Part shown: positions 1-10,752 of the stretch, piece by piece | Numbering within the stretch: position 1 is the first letter of the stretch | Layout: each line of letters opens with the position of its first letter | Origin: Stomorhina lunata | Lineage: Eukaryota; Arthropoda; Insecta; Diptera; Rhiniidae | Direction of reading: 5' to 3' | Assembly: GCA_933228675.1 (NCBI GenBank) | Contig: OW121744.1 | Location: forward strand, 118,133,600-118,197,599 | DNA: 64,000 nucleotides | The notes under the pieces: generated by a model | What the model was told of the DNA's origin: nothing | Databases searched by the model: none | The model's input: the letters and a program-made list of their open reading frames with translations, nothing else | Program-made: the position numbers and the translations under genes

Positions 1-600
1 GTTAGACCTACTTACAATAGTGTAGGTTTAACACTTCTGTTATCCTTGTGGAGCATAGGGCCTCATAGTGTGTGTACGTTCCATGTCGCAAACTTTAAAC
101 TTTTTTTAATGCCTATATTAGGTTTTATAGTCCGATTTCTTCGGATAGAATTGGTTTCATTCCTCAGGATGTTCTTGCATAGATTAGGCACCTCCAAAAT
201 TCAGTAGTATATTCTGTAATGCTGTTTATTTCCATGCTTAAAACATCGTGTTCAGTCAATGGATGATGAGTCCAAAGACAAGAGCCACGTTTGTAAAGCG
301 AGCCGCTCGATCCGAAACTGACGCCATTTGAACAGGCTTTACAGTTTCGTACTTTACCAAGTATAATTATCTAAGACCTTTAGACCAAATACGTCGGAAT
401 GGCTCTAAGATAACTCCCTCTCATGTTAGCCCTTACCTAGAATTCCACTCTGGTTGTTTACCGCATCATCAACTAGGTTGTTTAGGTTTCCAGGATGTAC
501 CACGAGTAGGTGCGAGTAGGAATTGAATACAGTTATTACCTATTAGCAGCACATCCAGGCAACAAATGCATCCCATTTACATCCCAGGTTTAACACTGAA
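1..600 (-). mobile_element. decayed retroelement segment, possibly non-LTR
   Basis: This block is visibly less AT-rich than its surroundings and ends near 600, where poly-A/T DNA resumes. Read on the minus strand, a stretch at about 100-60 gives FATWNVHTL followed, after a frame change, by YEALCSTRIT. This resembles the start of the endonuclease domain of RTE-like non-LTR retrotransposons (TWNVRTL...). The rest has no open frame. A second copy of its 30-72 segment lies at 9742-9783. The call as a retroelement is moderate. The class is uncertain, because the shared segment could equally be the conserved 3' end of a LINE. Confidence 0.4.
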
Positions 601-2487
601 CTCCCAAAAACTTTGTTACAAACTATATAGCAAACCAATAATGCCCACAATTTAAAGTTTCCATTAGCCATAATACAAAAATCTATTACATCTCATTACA
701 AGGCAAAATAAATAAAAATCTAACATAAATTTTGTACAATGTGCAGGCGTGTTGACAAGATAAAGTCCTTTTATATTATATCATTTCAATTTCAATAAAA
801 ATAAAATTTCATTTCTTTTTCGCTTCGAAAGGAACTTTAGAAAAAGTTTTCGCTTTTTTTTTTTGTTAAGGGAATAGTTATATAAGAAAGAAAAAATCTA
901 TGTAAAAATTATTATTAACTTTTTCTATGTATTAAACAAACAAGGTCATTGAAAGTATTTATACGTTAAAACTATTAAATATTTTTTTATTTCAATTTTT
1001 TTACAACATTTAACTACTTTTTCGCTTTGGCTCTGTATATGTGTGTGTGAAAAAGTTTTGCTCTGTTTTCTACAACTTTTTATTTTACAGTTTTAAGCCT
1101 CAAAGTTCGTTTCAACTCTTCAGTAGAGAGTTTTTCTGATTTCCTCCCTCATTCGGTAGCTTTAAGTGCAAGAAATCATAGTTGAGTAGTCAAAGGTAAA
1201 TACTGTATAACAGTTTAATGTTGAGTGAAAATATTGTATAAAATAATACAAAAGCAAAAGAACGAAATGAAAAAAATAAAAAAAAAAAAAAAACGAAATA
1301 AAATGAAAAAATAATATTGTAAAAATATAAGTTATAAGGATACTTAATATGTTTGTTATTTGCTGCAGGGTTTGTTTGGATGCTCGTTCGTTCATTCGTT
1401 TGTTCATTTATTTCCTAAAGTTTGCAAATATGAAAGCATTTGCTGTTATAATTTTCTTTTAGAAAAGAAAAACTGAAAAAACAAGAAGTGAAAAAAACAA
1501 ACAATTGTTAAATTGTAACAAAACGAAATTTTTTTTCAACTAAAACATTTAAAGGAAAATTGTTAATGTAGGTTAACAAATATTTAATATAAAAAGTTGT
1601 TGAATTTAAAAATAATGACTATGATGCAGGTATTTTAAAATTTAATTATAAATTTCATTAAAATGTTCTTTTGAAAAAATATGAACCATGATTTATTTTG
1701 TTCAAATTGTAAAATTAATAAACTCAACAAATTTATCTTACCATTAACAAATTGCTACTATTTACCCAAAATATTTAATTTTACAATTTTATAGGTTTTC
1801 AATCTTTTTTGAGAATGGTTTGATAAAACTTTTGTTAAGACAAATTCTGACAATGCTAGAAAACACTTAACTATTTAGCTATATAAAATTTAATTACCCA
1901 AAAACATTTTTATATTCAACACAAATTTTATAGCTAACTCATATGATAGAAAAGAAAAATGTACCCCGTTATGTGTTTTAGTGCGTTTGAATGTTTTAGA
2001 GTTTTCCTAATCATTTATCATACATTATGTTTATGACCGTTAAGTTAAAATAGTTATTTCTTTTTTCACATTTAAAACAATACTCAAAGATGTTGTTAAA
2101 CGATTTTTATGGCCATAAATGTTTACCAATTTTTAGGTTAATAACGGCTTAGAATGTTTACGTAAATGCATTAACATATCCACAACAGCGCCAGTCAATG
2201 GCCGTAATACTCCTGCTATAACAGTTTTAATTGCCCATAATATTTAGAAAGATATTCATACATAAAGCACCAAAACATTTTAGATAATATTTCATCTATT
2301 CCATATCCAAATAGCACAATGCTTTCTAGTATTTTCATAAACATAAATAAAGAATTTAGGTTCTTAAAGTCTAGTGTGTGCAAAATAGGCTGTTATGTAA
2401 AAATTAGTTTTTAGTCTTTCTATTTTTCGTGGTCACTTAGTCTATTCATCCATTTTATGCTCGATATAATAATAGCTTCATATTATA
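601..2487. other. AT-rich non-coding DNA, nothing recognised
   Basis: Poly-A/T tracts and short random open frames only. The open frame at 1162-1407 (minus) is Phe/Tyr-rich low complexity. Confidence 0.6.
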
Positions 2488-2541
2488 ACCAGGCGAAGGC
2501 AGCCCGTACCACCAGAAGCCGAAGACATTTATTAATTTTCG

Positions 2542-2551
2542 TAATTATCAC
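2542..2551. repeat. target-site duplication, left of SINE
   Basis: TAATTATCAC, identical to 2896-2905. Confidence 0.85.
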
Positions 2552-2863
2552 CGCCGTGTAATGAACCGCCGTGGTATAGCAGGTTAGTCATCCGCCTAGC
2601 ATACCAGAGGTCCCAAGTTCAATCCCTGTCAGGCTCACTTGAAAAAAATTAATTTTCAAAAAAGCGGCGGTTTCACCTCATAACTCAGCTAGCCACTGGT
2701 TATTGAGTATTAGGCTATGAAAAACTTCTCTAACTAATGCATTTGCCGTTCGGAGCCGGCGTTAAAACGTAGGTCCCTTTCAATGAGTCTAAAAATAGAA
2801 TCGGATGCAGCTCATTGTCTGAGAGAAGTACCCCTTGTTCCAATTGGAATGTTGTCGGGGAAT

Positions 2864-2895
<32 letters not shown>
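2552..2895 (+). mobile_element. tRNA-derived SINE, full length
   Basis: The 344-bp insertion has a tRNA-like head. An A-box-like TGGTATAGCAGG lies at 2572-2583 and a B-box-like AGTTCAATCCC at 2616-2626, spaced as in a tRNA gene. The body includes GCCGTTCGGAGCCGGC and GTAGGTCCC, motifs that I associate with dipteran tRNA-SINE tails. The 3' end is an (AT)n tract at about 2863-2895. The element is flanked by a perfect 10-bp direct repeat, TAATTATCAC, and sits inside an older repeat, which confirms its boundaries. It has no coding capacity; mobilisation would depend on a partner LINE. Confidence 0.85.
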
Positions 2896-2897
<2 letters not shown>

Positions 2898-2905
2898 ATT
2901 ATCAC
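2896..2905. repeat. target-site duplication, right of SINE
   Basis: TAATTATCAC, identical to 2542-2551. It follows the (AT)n tail directly. Confidence 0.85.
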
Positions 2906-2929
2906 AATCATTAATAAAACTGGAAAATC

Positions 2930-3260
2930 GGAAAATTTTCGATAAAAATATTTTTCTATAGAAAAATTTTCAATAAAAAAAAGTTTATTGAAAAATTTTC
3001 CACAGAAAAATTTTTTAGAAAAAAAAATTTTAAAAAAATTTTTTATTAAAACATTATCTATAGAAAAATTTTTGATAAAAAAATGTTCTATAGAAAATTT
3101 TTATAAAAAAATTTTCTGTAGAAAAAATTTTCTATAGAAAAATTTTTGATAAAAAATTGTCTATAGAAAAAATTTTAATAAAAAAAATCTTTAAAGAAAA
3201 TATTTTGATAAAAAAATCTCTATAGAAAAATTTTTGATAAAAGAATTGTCTATAGAAAAT
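2930..3260. repeat. CTATAG minisatellite, block 1
   Basis: Diverged tandem units of about 29-30 bp, each alternating the palindrome TTTTCTATAGAAAA with ATTTTTGATAAAAAA. The same family forms the blocks at 3945-4330, 53350-53915, 54235-54860 and 57400-57640. Confidence 0.85.
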
Positions 3261-3440
3261 AAGTTGTAAATCTATCTATGCATTTTTTTATACTAAGATT
3301 TTACTTACCACTTATTTGTTTCCAAAATCTATTATTGTTTTATACTATAACGGCAAGACTGATTCCGATTACTCGGTATTAAGATCTTACAAATTTATAC
3401 CTTAAAATTCTTTAAGATCTCTTTTTATACTCTTACTTAG

Positions 3441-3580
3441 TGGCCGTGATCATAATTAATATTATTATTGTATTTATTTATTTATTGCCGCCTTCGATAT
3501 CGATGGAAATGTAAGATATTTCAGAAACATTTCTGTGGAATACTTTTAAGATAATCTAAGCAATATATAACATATTAGAT
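3441..3580 (+). repeat. CGATATCGAT dispersed repeat, copy 1
   Basis: Contains TTCGATATCGATGGAAATG, then CAGAAACATTTCTGTGGAAT and TTAAGATAATCTAA. This order of motifs recurs at 29150-29260 and, in two opposite orientations, at 62579-62868. Confidence 0.65.
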
Positions 3581-3650
3581 TCACTTCAGTTCATAGTGCA
3601 GCACTAAATTCTTAAACCAACTGAGACTCCCAAATTTTGAAAGCTTTTGA

Positions 3651-3745
3651 TCAGGCGTAGGCGGCCCATACTGCAAGAAGCCGAAGACTTTTTGTAATTT
3701 TCGTAAATGTCACAATCATTAATAAGCTCGTGAAAATGAGTAATA
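3651..3745 (+). repeat. older dispersed repeat, copy 2 (unbroken)
   Basis: Aligns with 2488-2551 joined to 2906-2935. It shows the state of the repeat before the SINE inserted in copy 1. Confidence 0.7.
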
Positions 3746-3944
3746 AAAGCATTCAGTTGGGGTTTGGGATGTTTACAAAGTCGGTTGGTGACGCTTTGTA
3801 AAAAAAAATACAAAATCAAAATATACAATTTATAGCAATAAAATATACGTTTCGAGAGAACAAAGAAATATAATCTCGAATATCGTTGCCATGACACAAT
3901 TGTTAAACCGAATTGGGAATATTTTTCGAAACAGATAAAAAATA

Positions 3945-4330
3945 TTTTTAGTTAACTTTTTTTATAGAAAATTTTTCGATAAAAATTTTTTCTGTAAATA
4001 TTTTCGATAAAAGTTTTTTTTTTCTATAGAAACATTTTCTATAAAAATATTTTTTCATAGAAAAGTTTTTTATATTCAGTTGTCACTAAAAAATTTTTCT
4101 ATAGAAAAATTTTTATTACAAAAGTTTTCTATAGAATGTTCTGAAACAAACATTCTAACAAACATTTTGTATAGAAAAATATTTAATACAAAAATTTTCT
4201 AAAGAAACATTTTTGATACAGATATTTTTCTATAGAAAAATTTCTGATAAAAAAATTTTCTAAAGAAAAATTTTTGATAAAAACATTTTCTATAGAAAAA
4301 TTTCTGATAAAAAAATTTTCTATAGAGAGC
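3945..4330. repeat. CTATAG minisatellite, block 2
   Basis: Same unit as block 1. The 60-residue open frame read from the minus strand here is only the repeat translated (FFIRNFSIEN-like) and is not a gene. Confidence 0.85.
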
Positions 4331-6161
4331 CTTATACTTAAATTTCTGTATCGCAATTTAAGCAATTTGAGATTCTCACTAAAGGGGCAATGTAGTTTGA
4401 ACTAAAGCATATTCGTTTCCGTTTGAATACATAAACAAATGACATAAATATTATTGATTTCCTATTTATGTCTTTCTAACTAGAAAATATATGATTAACG
4501 CCTGTTTTCCTTTTGTTCCGTTTCCTGTAAAATAAAACTCTTTTTCAAATTTATTTATAGATTTTTTTTGTAAGTTTTATTTCTTTAATTTCTTTTTGTC
4601 CACCTTTTTCAGTCTTTGTATAAGAAATAACATTTTTGTTTTAATTTAATTTAGTTTGTATGTTTTTTTGTTGTTGTTGGGATTTTTTTTTAATATTTTT
4701 AATATAGACTATAATTAAATGTAATTTTAGTGTTTCCTTCTTAGTTTTAAAGTAATTTTGTTTGTTGTTTTTTTTTGTTAAAGATTAAGAATAATTTCTA
4801 TGTTTAAATTTTAATATATAAAGAAATTTACAATTTAGGGCTTAGTATTAATATATATCTCTTTATTTTTTAGTTTTTTAATAATATTTTGAAACTTATT
4901 TATAAAAGAAAAATTTTAAGTAAAATTTCCATGGATGAAATGAATTTATATAAGAAAATTTAAATAAAATGTTCAATAAAACTTTTATCTTAAAAAAATT
5001 GTATACAAACAATTGATAAATCTCGTTTTTATTTGAAAATTCAGGCACTATATAGTATACTATAAGTCCAACTAAAACTAAACTTTAATTATTGTTTGGT
5101 TTAAGAAAATTATATATATATCAAAGGAAATGTTATACTTACTTTCTTAATAATAGAGAAATTTGAAACTCTTTTCTTATGTTTTAAATAAAAACTATTT
5201 TCTTTTATATTTTTTGTTTAATTAAAAAAAGAACTTAATTTTTTTTTATTTATTTATGAAATTATTTACAATTTGTTGCTTTAATTTTTAATTTTTAGTT
5301 TATAATTAAAGTATTATAGTTTTTTTTTTTAATTTATTTGTTTATATACAATAGATATAATTTATAGTTAATAATAAATTTAAGTATTTATATGTAATAA
5401 TTAATTTTCTCTTGTTTTTAATATTGTCATTTTATTTTAATGTTATTTATAGTTTTAACCTGAAATTAGGAAAAAGAAAAAAATTCAAATTAAAAATTAT
5501 TAGAAATTATTTTATCAAAATTTGAAAAAAAAAAACTACAACAAACAAAGATTACTTTTGAAAAAAAAAAATATTAGTAAAACTAAATAATAGTAGTAGA
5601 ATTTAATAAAAAAAATTATATATAAAAAGCAGAGGAACTTTTTGTAGATTTTGTAAGTTTTCATATATTTTTATAGAAAATAAAATTTTGAAACAACAAT
5701 TTTTACTCAAAAATCAAATAACTTTTAGAAATGTAGAGAAAAAGTGTTTGATTTACTTTTAAAGAGATATTGAAAGTATTTAGTAAATATTGCTAAATAT
5801 GTTGCTGATAATAAACATGAAATATTTTTATATTAAATTTCAATAATTGTCGTCCTAATTTTCCAAAGAACACCATAAACTTGAATTTTTATAGCATATT
5901 TTTTAAAAAATGCGCTAGTGTCTAGCACCTATTGTTAAGTTTGGCATGAAGTCATTTCTTTTAGTTACAATAACTTGAATAATTTATATCGGGTATTTTT
6001 TTTTTAATTACGAACGTTTCTTAGCGATTGTTTATAAGAATTTTCGAAGTGGATTATTGGAACAAAATTGCATTGAAGAATTAAATTTTTGCGGTAAAGC
6101 ATCGAAGTCGTTTCGTAAACAAAAAGTTGCTTTGTTTTAAAGAACATTTTTTGAACTTTTA
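4331..6161. other. very AT-rich non-coding DNA, nothing recognised
   Basis: Long T- and A-runs, with no open frame of note and no repeat that I can place elsewhere. Confidence 0.6.
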
Positions 6162-6270
6162 ACAAATGTTTATAAACATGTTTACATGTTTATAAACATT
6201 TGTTTATAAACATTTGTATACATAATTATAAACATTTGTATATATGTTTATAAGCATTTGTTTATAAACA
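6162..6270. repeat. short palindromic tandem repeat, TTTATAAACAT units
   Basis: About six irregular copies of the palindromic word ATGTTTATAAACAT, spaced 10-22 bp apart. One junction contains TGTTTACA, which matches the forkhead-factor core. That match is probably a by-product of the repeat. Confidence 0.65.
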
Positions 6271-6340
6271 GGTACATTTAAGAGACGTTAAGGTACATTT
6301 AAGAAACGTCATGTACATATAAGAAATCTCTTAGTACATT
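6271..6340. repeat. 21-bp tandem repeat, about 3.3 copies
   Basis: Units start GGTACATTTAAGAGACGTTA, GGTACATTTAAGAAACGTC and TGTACATATAAGAAATCTC, then AGTACATT. It abuts the previous repeat. Confidence 0.75.
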
Positions 6341-6373
6341 TTTTGCTATTTTTTTGTTGCTTAGTAGAACATA

Positions 6374-6781
6374 TGGGCCGGTGCTTCAAAGTCTATTTTG
6401 GAGTTTCTCGACCGTGTACAAGAGGGGGCGAAGGTGCTTATCGGTGACAGTAGGGTAGCTAACTCTATTGCCTCATTGGAGCATCGTCGTAATGTGGATT
6501 TCACTGTTTTATCGCTACTATAATGGGATGTGCTCAAATTAAATTAGGGATCTTGTTCCTGAAACCCGTACATTTCTTCGTAGCATACGCAACTCAACAA
6601 GGGCTCATCCCTTTGTGTTCGATTTTCCAGTGGATCGCAAGACGCACTATAGAGAAAAATCATTTTTAAGCCGTACAGCACGAATGTAGAATAAACTTCC
6701 TTCTCAGTCTTTCCCTCTAATTATGATATCCAAAGGTTCAAATCAAATATCCACAAACACTACTCCCTCTATCCTTCTTAG
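6374..6781 (+). pseudogene. non-LTR retrotransposon reverse transcriptase, C-terminal relic
   Basis: Broken frames on the plus strand read RVQEGAKVLIGDSRVANSI, LEHRRNVDF, then in another frame NGMCSN, IRDLVPETRTFLRS and PFVFDFPVDRKTHYRE, then SFLSRTARM, NKLPSQSFPL and SLYPS before a TAG at 6779-6781. These are the characteristic C-terminal phrases of jockey-type insect LINE ORF2 proteins, the region after the polymerase domain. Several frameshifts and stops break it, and no upstream polymerase motifs remain, so this is a 5'-truncated dead copy. The sequence to about 6860 is probably its 3' UTR. Confidence 0.88.
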
Positions 6782-8529
6782 CACAACCTATTTTCCTAGT
6801 TCCATCACAATGCATATGCATATGTAGGGGTCATCCCCTGAGTGTTGGTCCAATATAAAAATAATGGCTGATATTACAAAAGAGAAGTTTTAAAAATTTT
6901 CTAATTTTAATTTTTAAACTAGAACAAATTTACACAACAATAGCATTATTGAAAAATGACAGCTTTCTATCTGCCTTGAATAGAAGAGGTTCAAAATGTT
7001 AAATTTTTTACAAGTTTTTCTTTTGTGCAACGAAAAAAACACTAAGAATAAGAATTGCATTAGAGCAACATTTTTTCCGAAAAAGAATACTTAGTTTTTA
7101 AATCTTGTTTGGAAAAAGTTTATAAACATTTTTGCCATTACAAAATGTTTATAAAGTTTTAAAGTGTTAAAGAAAGTCATAAGTAAATAAAGGTTTTACA
7201 ATATTTATTTATTTTTTATTTAAAACTTGTTTATGAACTCTAAAATTTTCTAATTTTTTTGTTATTTTAAAAATTTCTATAAACATGTAGATATCTACAT
7301 GTTTATTAACTTTATATTACTTTCAAATTTAGACTAAACTAAAAAAATTAAGTCTATTTTAAAACGATTTGAATGGTTTTTAAATTTTGCCCTTTATTTG
7401 CCAAACCAAACAGTTTAATCCTTTAAATATCAAATAAAATCTCTATTAATTTCCATAAATTCTTTTGATTTATTTCATTTATTTTTCATGTTTAATAAAT
7501 TTTCAGTTTAATTTTAATTCAAATTTATTTCTATTTACAGTTCAATATATTTTCATGATTTTTTTCTTCGATTTCTAGCAAAAAAATTAACACTTTAATA
7601 TAGAGTATATTGGCCTTAAACTGTTAAATAAATATTTTTTTTGTATTACTTTTTTAGTATTTGTTTATTTATACTATTTTTTTAAATTTTAATTTATTTT
7701 ATTCGTATATATATAATTTTGTTGTGTTTTTTTTGTAGATTTATTTTTCTCTTATTTTTGTTCAATTTAAATTTTTAATTTATGGTGTTATGAATTCTAG
7801 TTATTATTAGTTTTTTAGTTTTTCCCTTTACTATTATGAAATATATGAAAAAAATATTTTTATTTTAATTTAAATTTTATATAATCCCTTGTTTCATTTT
7901 GCTTGTTATATTTTTTATGTATAATTTATATTTTTTGTCTGTTATATATATTTTATTATTATTTAGTTTTGTTTCCTTTAAGTTTTTTTGTTGTTTTTCT
8001 TTATTATTTTTATTTAGAAATAAATATTTGATAATAATTTGTTTGTTTAACTTTTAAAAAAACCACATCTAAATATATTTTTACTGAACTTGACAAATTG
8101 AAGTCGGAAATAAAAGCCACGAGACAAATTAAAGAGATTTTGAAAAATATGCCAAAATTTCTAAATTTTTGGTTTCTAATGTAAAAAATGTGAATGGATA
8201 CTTTTAGAAAATTTTAGCAGAAATTAAAATTGAATTGAAAAAATGTTTGTGACAACTAAGTCTAATGACTTTGACCTCTTGTTCGCTTAATGAATTGTAC
8301 TATTTGTTTCCCACAGTTACTTATTCTTCCGATTTTACAATCATTTCGTTTTCACTGGTTTCCTTGAGAATTATCAATATCAATTTAATGATAATTATCA
8401 ATACTATAAAATAGCAAATGGTACAATTTCTGTTCCCCCTACACCCGTAATAGGAGTTGTTGTTGTTATACATACATATAATTTGTCATAATGCTGCGCG
8501 TCACACAGTGTTATTTCTTTATAAATCGA
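6782..8529. other. AT-rich non-coding DNA
   Basis: Apart from the likely 3' UTR of the preceding relic (to about 6860), this is T- and A-rich with no recognisable gene or repeat. Confidence 0.55.
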
Positions 8530-9256
8530 AGTGCAAAAAATAGAAGGAGTTACCCTATAATGATGAAATTTTGGATACTTGTTCAATTTTGTATAGATAA
8601 AAATTTTAAAATTTTCGAAATCCGTCGACTCCTTAGGGTACCTGCGTAGGGCCCAAATTTTTTCACCTATTTTTCTTCCCAATGAACAAGTTGCAATTCT
8701 AAATCGAATTTGGTGAAATTCAATACACGTCAATTAACTAATTCTAAAAAGAGGTCTAATAATTTTGATTGAAACTTGTCGACTCCTTGGGGTACCTGCC
8801 GTCATTTTTGCACCAATTGGGCCGCTATTTTTTTACCAATTATTTTTTTCAATGTATAAAGCCACAATTCTCATCAAAATTAAAAAAAAAAATCGTCACA
8901 CGTCTATTAGTTTATCCCAGAAAGAGTTATACTTATTTTTTTATTGAGATCCCTTGACTCTTTGAGGTACCAGCCTAGGACCTCCATTTTCACTTATTAA
9001 TGTTCACAATGTATAAACCAGGATTTGATAAAATTTGGCACACTTCCATTAGATTATCCAAAAAAAAGAGCTTAACCAATTTTGATTAAAATCCGTCTAC
9101 TCCTTAGGGTACCTGCTTTGGACTCCCATTTTTCGTTAATTTTTCTTCTCAATATAAGCCGCAATTCTCAACAGAATTTGATGAAATTCGGCACACATCT
9201 ATTGGATGACCTAAAAAAGAACGCTACTAATTTTGGTTGAAATCCGTCGACTCCTA
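8530..9256. repeat. diverged tandem repeat, unit about 150 bp, about 4-5 copies
   Basis: The anchor GTCGACTCCTTRGGGTACC recurs at 8624, 8778, 8953 (diverged), 9095 and 9246 (truncated). Each is preceded in register by an AATTTTGATTRAAATCC-type stretch and, further back, by GATGAAATTNGGCACAC. Unit lengths vary from 142 to 175 bp. Small open frames at 8404-8733 and 8765-8957 are products of this repeat. Confidence 0.8.
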
Positions 9257-9741
9257 CTAAAATTACACTTAAATTCAATTTGATGAAAAAGCAACGCCTA
9301 AACGACTGCAACACTTTTTGCTTAAGTTATGCGTAACAATTAATATGACTTTTTTTCAGAAAATTTTGAACTTTGTTCTACGATCGGTAAATTTCGGTAT
9401 ATTGTTTGAGCACAATCTGAAGAAGAGACTTTCAGCTTTCAACTGGTTATGGTGGGAGCACCGAGAAAAACCGAGCCAATTCAGTTTTTGTCCAAAGAAA
9501 AATGAAAACACTGAATTTTGTAGAGCTTTTTTGATTTCCTGATATCTCCCAAACTGTATAAGAGATTGAGTTATTTGTTTATGCAGACTAAAGCTAAGGT
9601 TCTACATCTTAATTGAATTGACATCAAGATTAAAGCTGTGAAACTATATTCGATGCATGAGCTACTGAGTTTGATGAAAAATTCCATTACTTTTCGTTTA
9701 AGAAGATTAAGCTATTGTAATACCTTTTTTATAAAACATTC

Positions 9742-9783
9742 TTCTGTTATCCTTGACTCCCAGTGGAGCATAGGGCCTCATTT
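9742..9783 (-). mobile_element. relic sharing the 30-72 element segment
   Basis: CTTCTGTTATCCTTG and GGAGCATAGGGCCTCAT match positions 31-68, with 8-9 extra bases between them here (ACTCCCAG). This shows the same element family was present on both sides of the window's first 10 kb. Confidence 0.6.
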
Positions 9784-10270
9784 TATAAAAAAAATTAACT
9801 TTTTCTTGAAAATAATTTTGATCCTAAATATCTAGACTTCTCTAGATCTACTCAATAGAACTGCATCATTAGATTTTTCAAAAGCGGTGGTCCAAAAAGG
9901 CCTTTTTGCAGCAGAAATATCATTGCTGTAAAACTATTTAGTAATAAAGCTTTATTTTTAAAAGTTTTTTTTGCAAACATTTTTCAGGATACATTTTTTT
10001 CACCACTTCTATTTTATAAAGCTTTTAATTTTTACTTTAGAACTTTTAAGTAAAATCTCTTTAATATAGCCCCCGTTTGAAAAAGTTAAATATATTAAAA
10101 AATTGTGTGGCTTAATTATAAATGTAAGAATTAAAGTTTCTTTCATCTGTTCCTCGTTACCATCTTGTTTTGTAATTCACATTTACTTTTAAATTTCTTT
10201 ACTAAATAAATCCTCTACTATACTTTGTTGTATTTCACTTTTAGTTTTATGTTTTTCAAATTTTTTGTAT

Positions 10271-10276
10271 TTTATT
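10271..10276 (-). terminator. candidate poly(A) signal for Fili
   Basis: TTTATT on the plus strand reads AATAAA on the minus strand, about 480 bases downstream of the Fili stop codon. In such AT-rich DNA this hexamer is common, so it is one candidate among several. Confidence 0.2.
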
Positions 10277-10752
10277 TCGTATTTTCTTTAAAGTTTTAGT
10301 TTAGTTCTACAAAGTTAATAATTTTCCATGCTAAATAAGTTCCCTGTTTTTGCCAAGTTAATTAATGTTAAATTATTTGTGTAAGAGTATGTTTTTTTGT
10401 TTGTTTCTTTAATAAATTTTGGTTATTAATTTCTGTAAGTAGATGTTGAGATTTTGGGAAATTTGTTGGAAAGTTTTTCTCTTTGCTGTTGTTGTGTTTT
10501 TCTTAAATTTAAATAAACTGACCGTTACTTTTTCAAAACAAACTTTTTTTAGACATGCTCTTTGATACTTTAATGATAATAATAGTTTTCTTTTACTTGT
10601 TGTTGCGGGTTTTGTTTGTTTTTTTTTGTATTGTATTAAACTAATTTTATATAACTACACATTGTATTATAATTATTATTTAAACAATTGCTTAATGCCA
10701 CAGTATCACTAGAAGATCCTTCATCAATGATCAACTTTTCTCTACCATTATA

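Larger units (their letters stand above)
2488..2935 (+). repeat. older dispersed repeat, copy 1, split by a SINE
   Basis: The sequence GGCGAAGGCAGCCCGTACC at 2492 and AGAAGCCGAAGAC nearby recurs at 3655-3745 as GGCGTAGGCGGCCCATACTG and AGAAGCCGAAGAC. When the SINE at 2552-2895 and one target duplication are removed, the two halves of this copy join and align with the unbroken copy through the shared run CACAATCATTAATAA. Confidence 0.7.
9257..10752. other. non-coding DNA downstream of Fili, including its 3' UTR
   Basis: The part nearest 10752 must contain the Fili 3' UTR, but its end is not determined. At 9742-9783 lies a 42-bp relic (listed separately). The open frames at 9318-9542 and 9638-9835 show no recognisable family. 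Confidence 0.5.
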
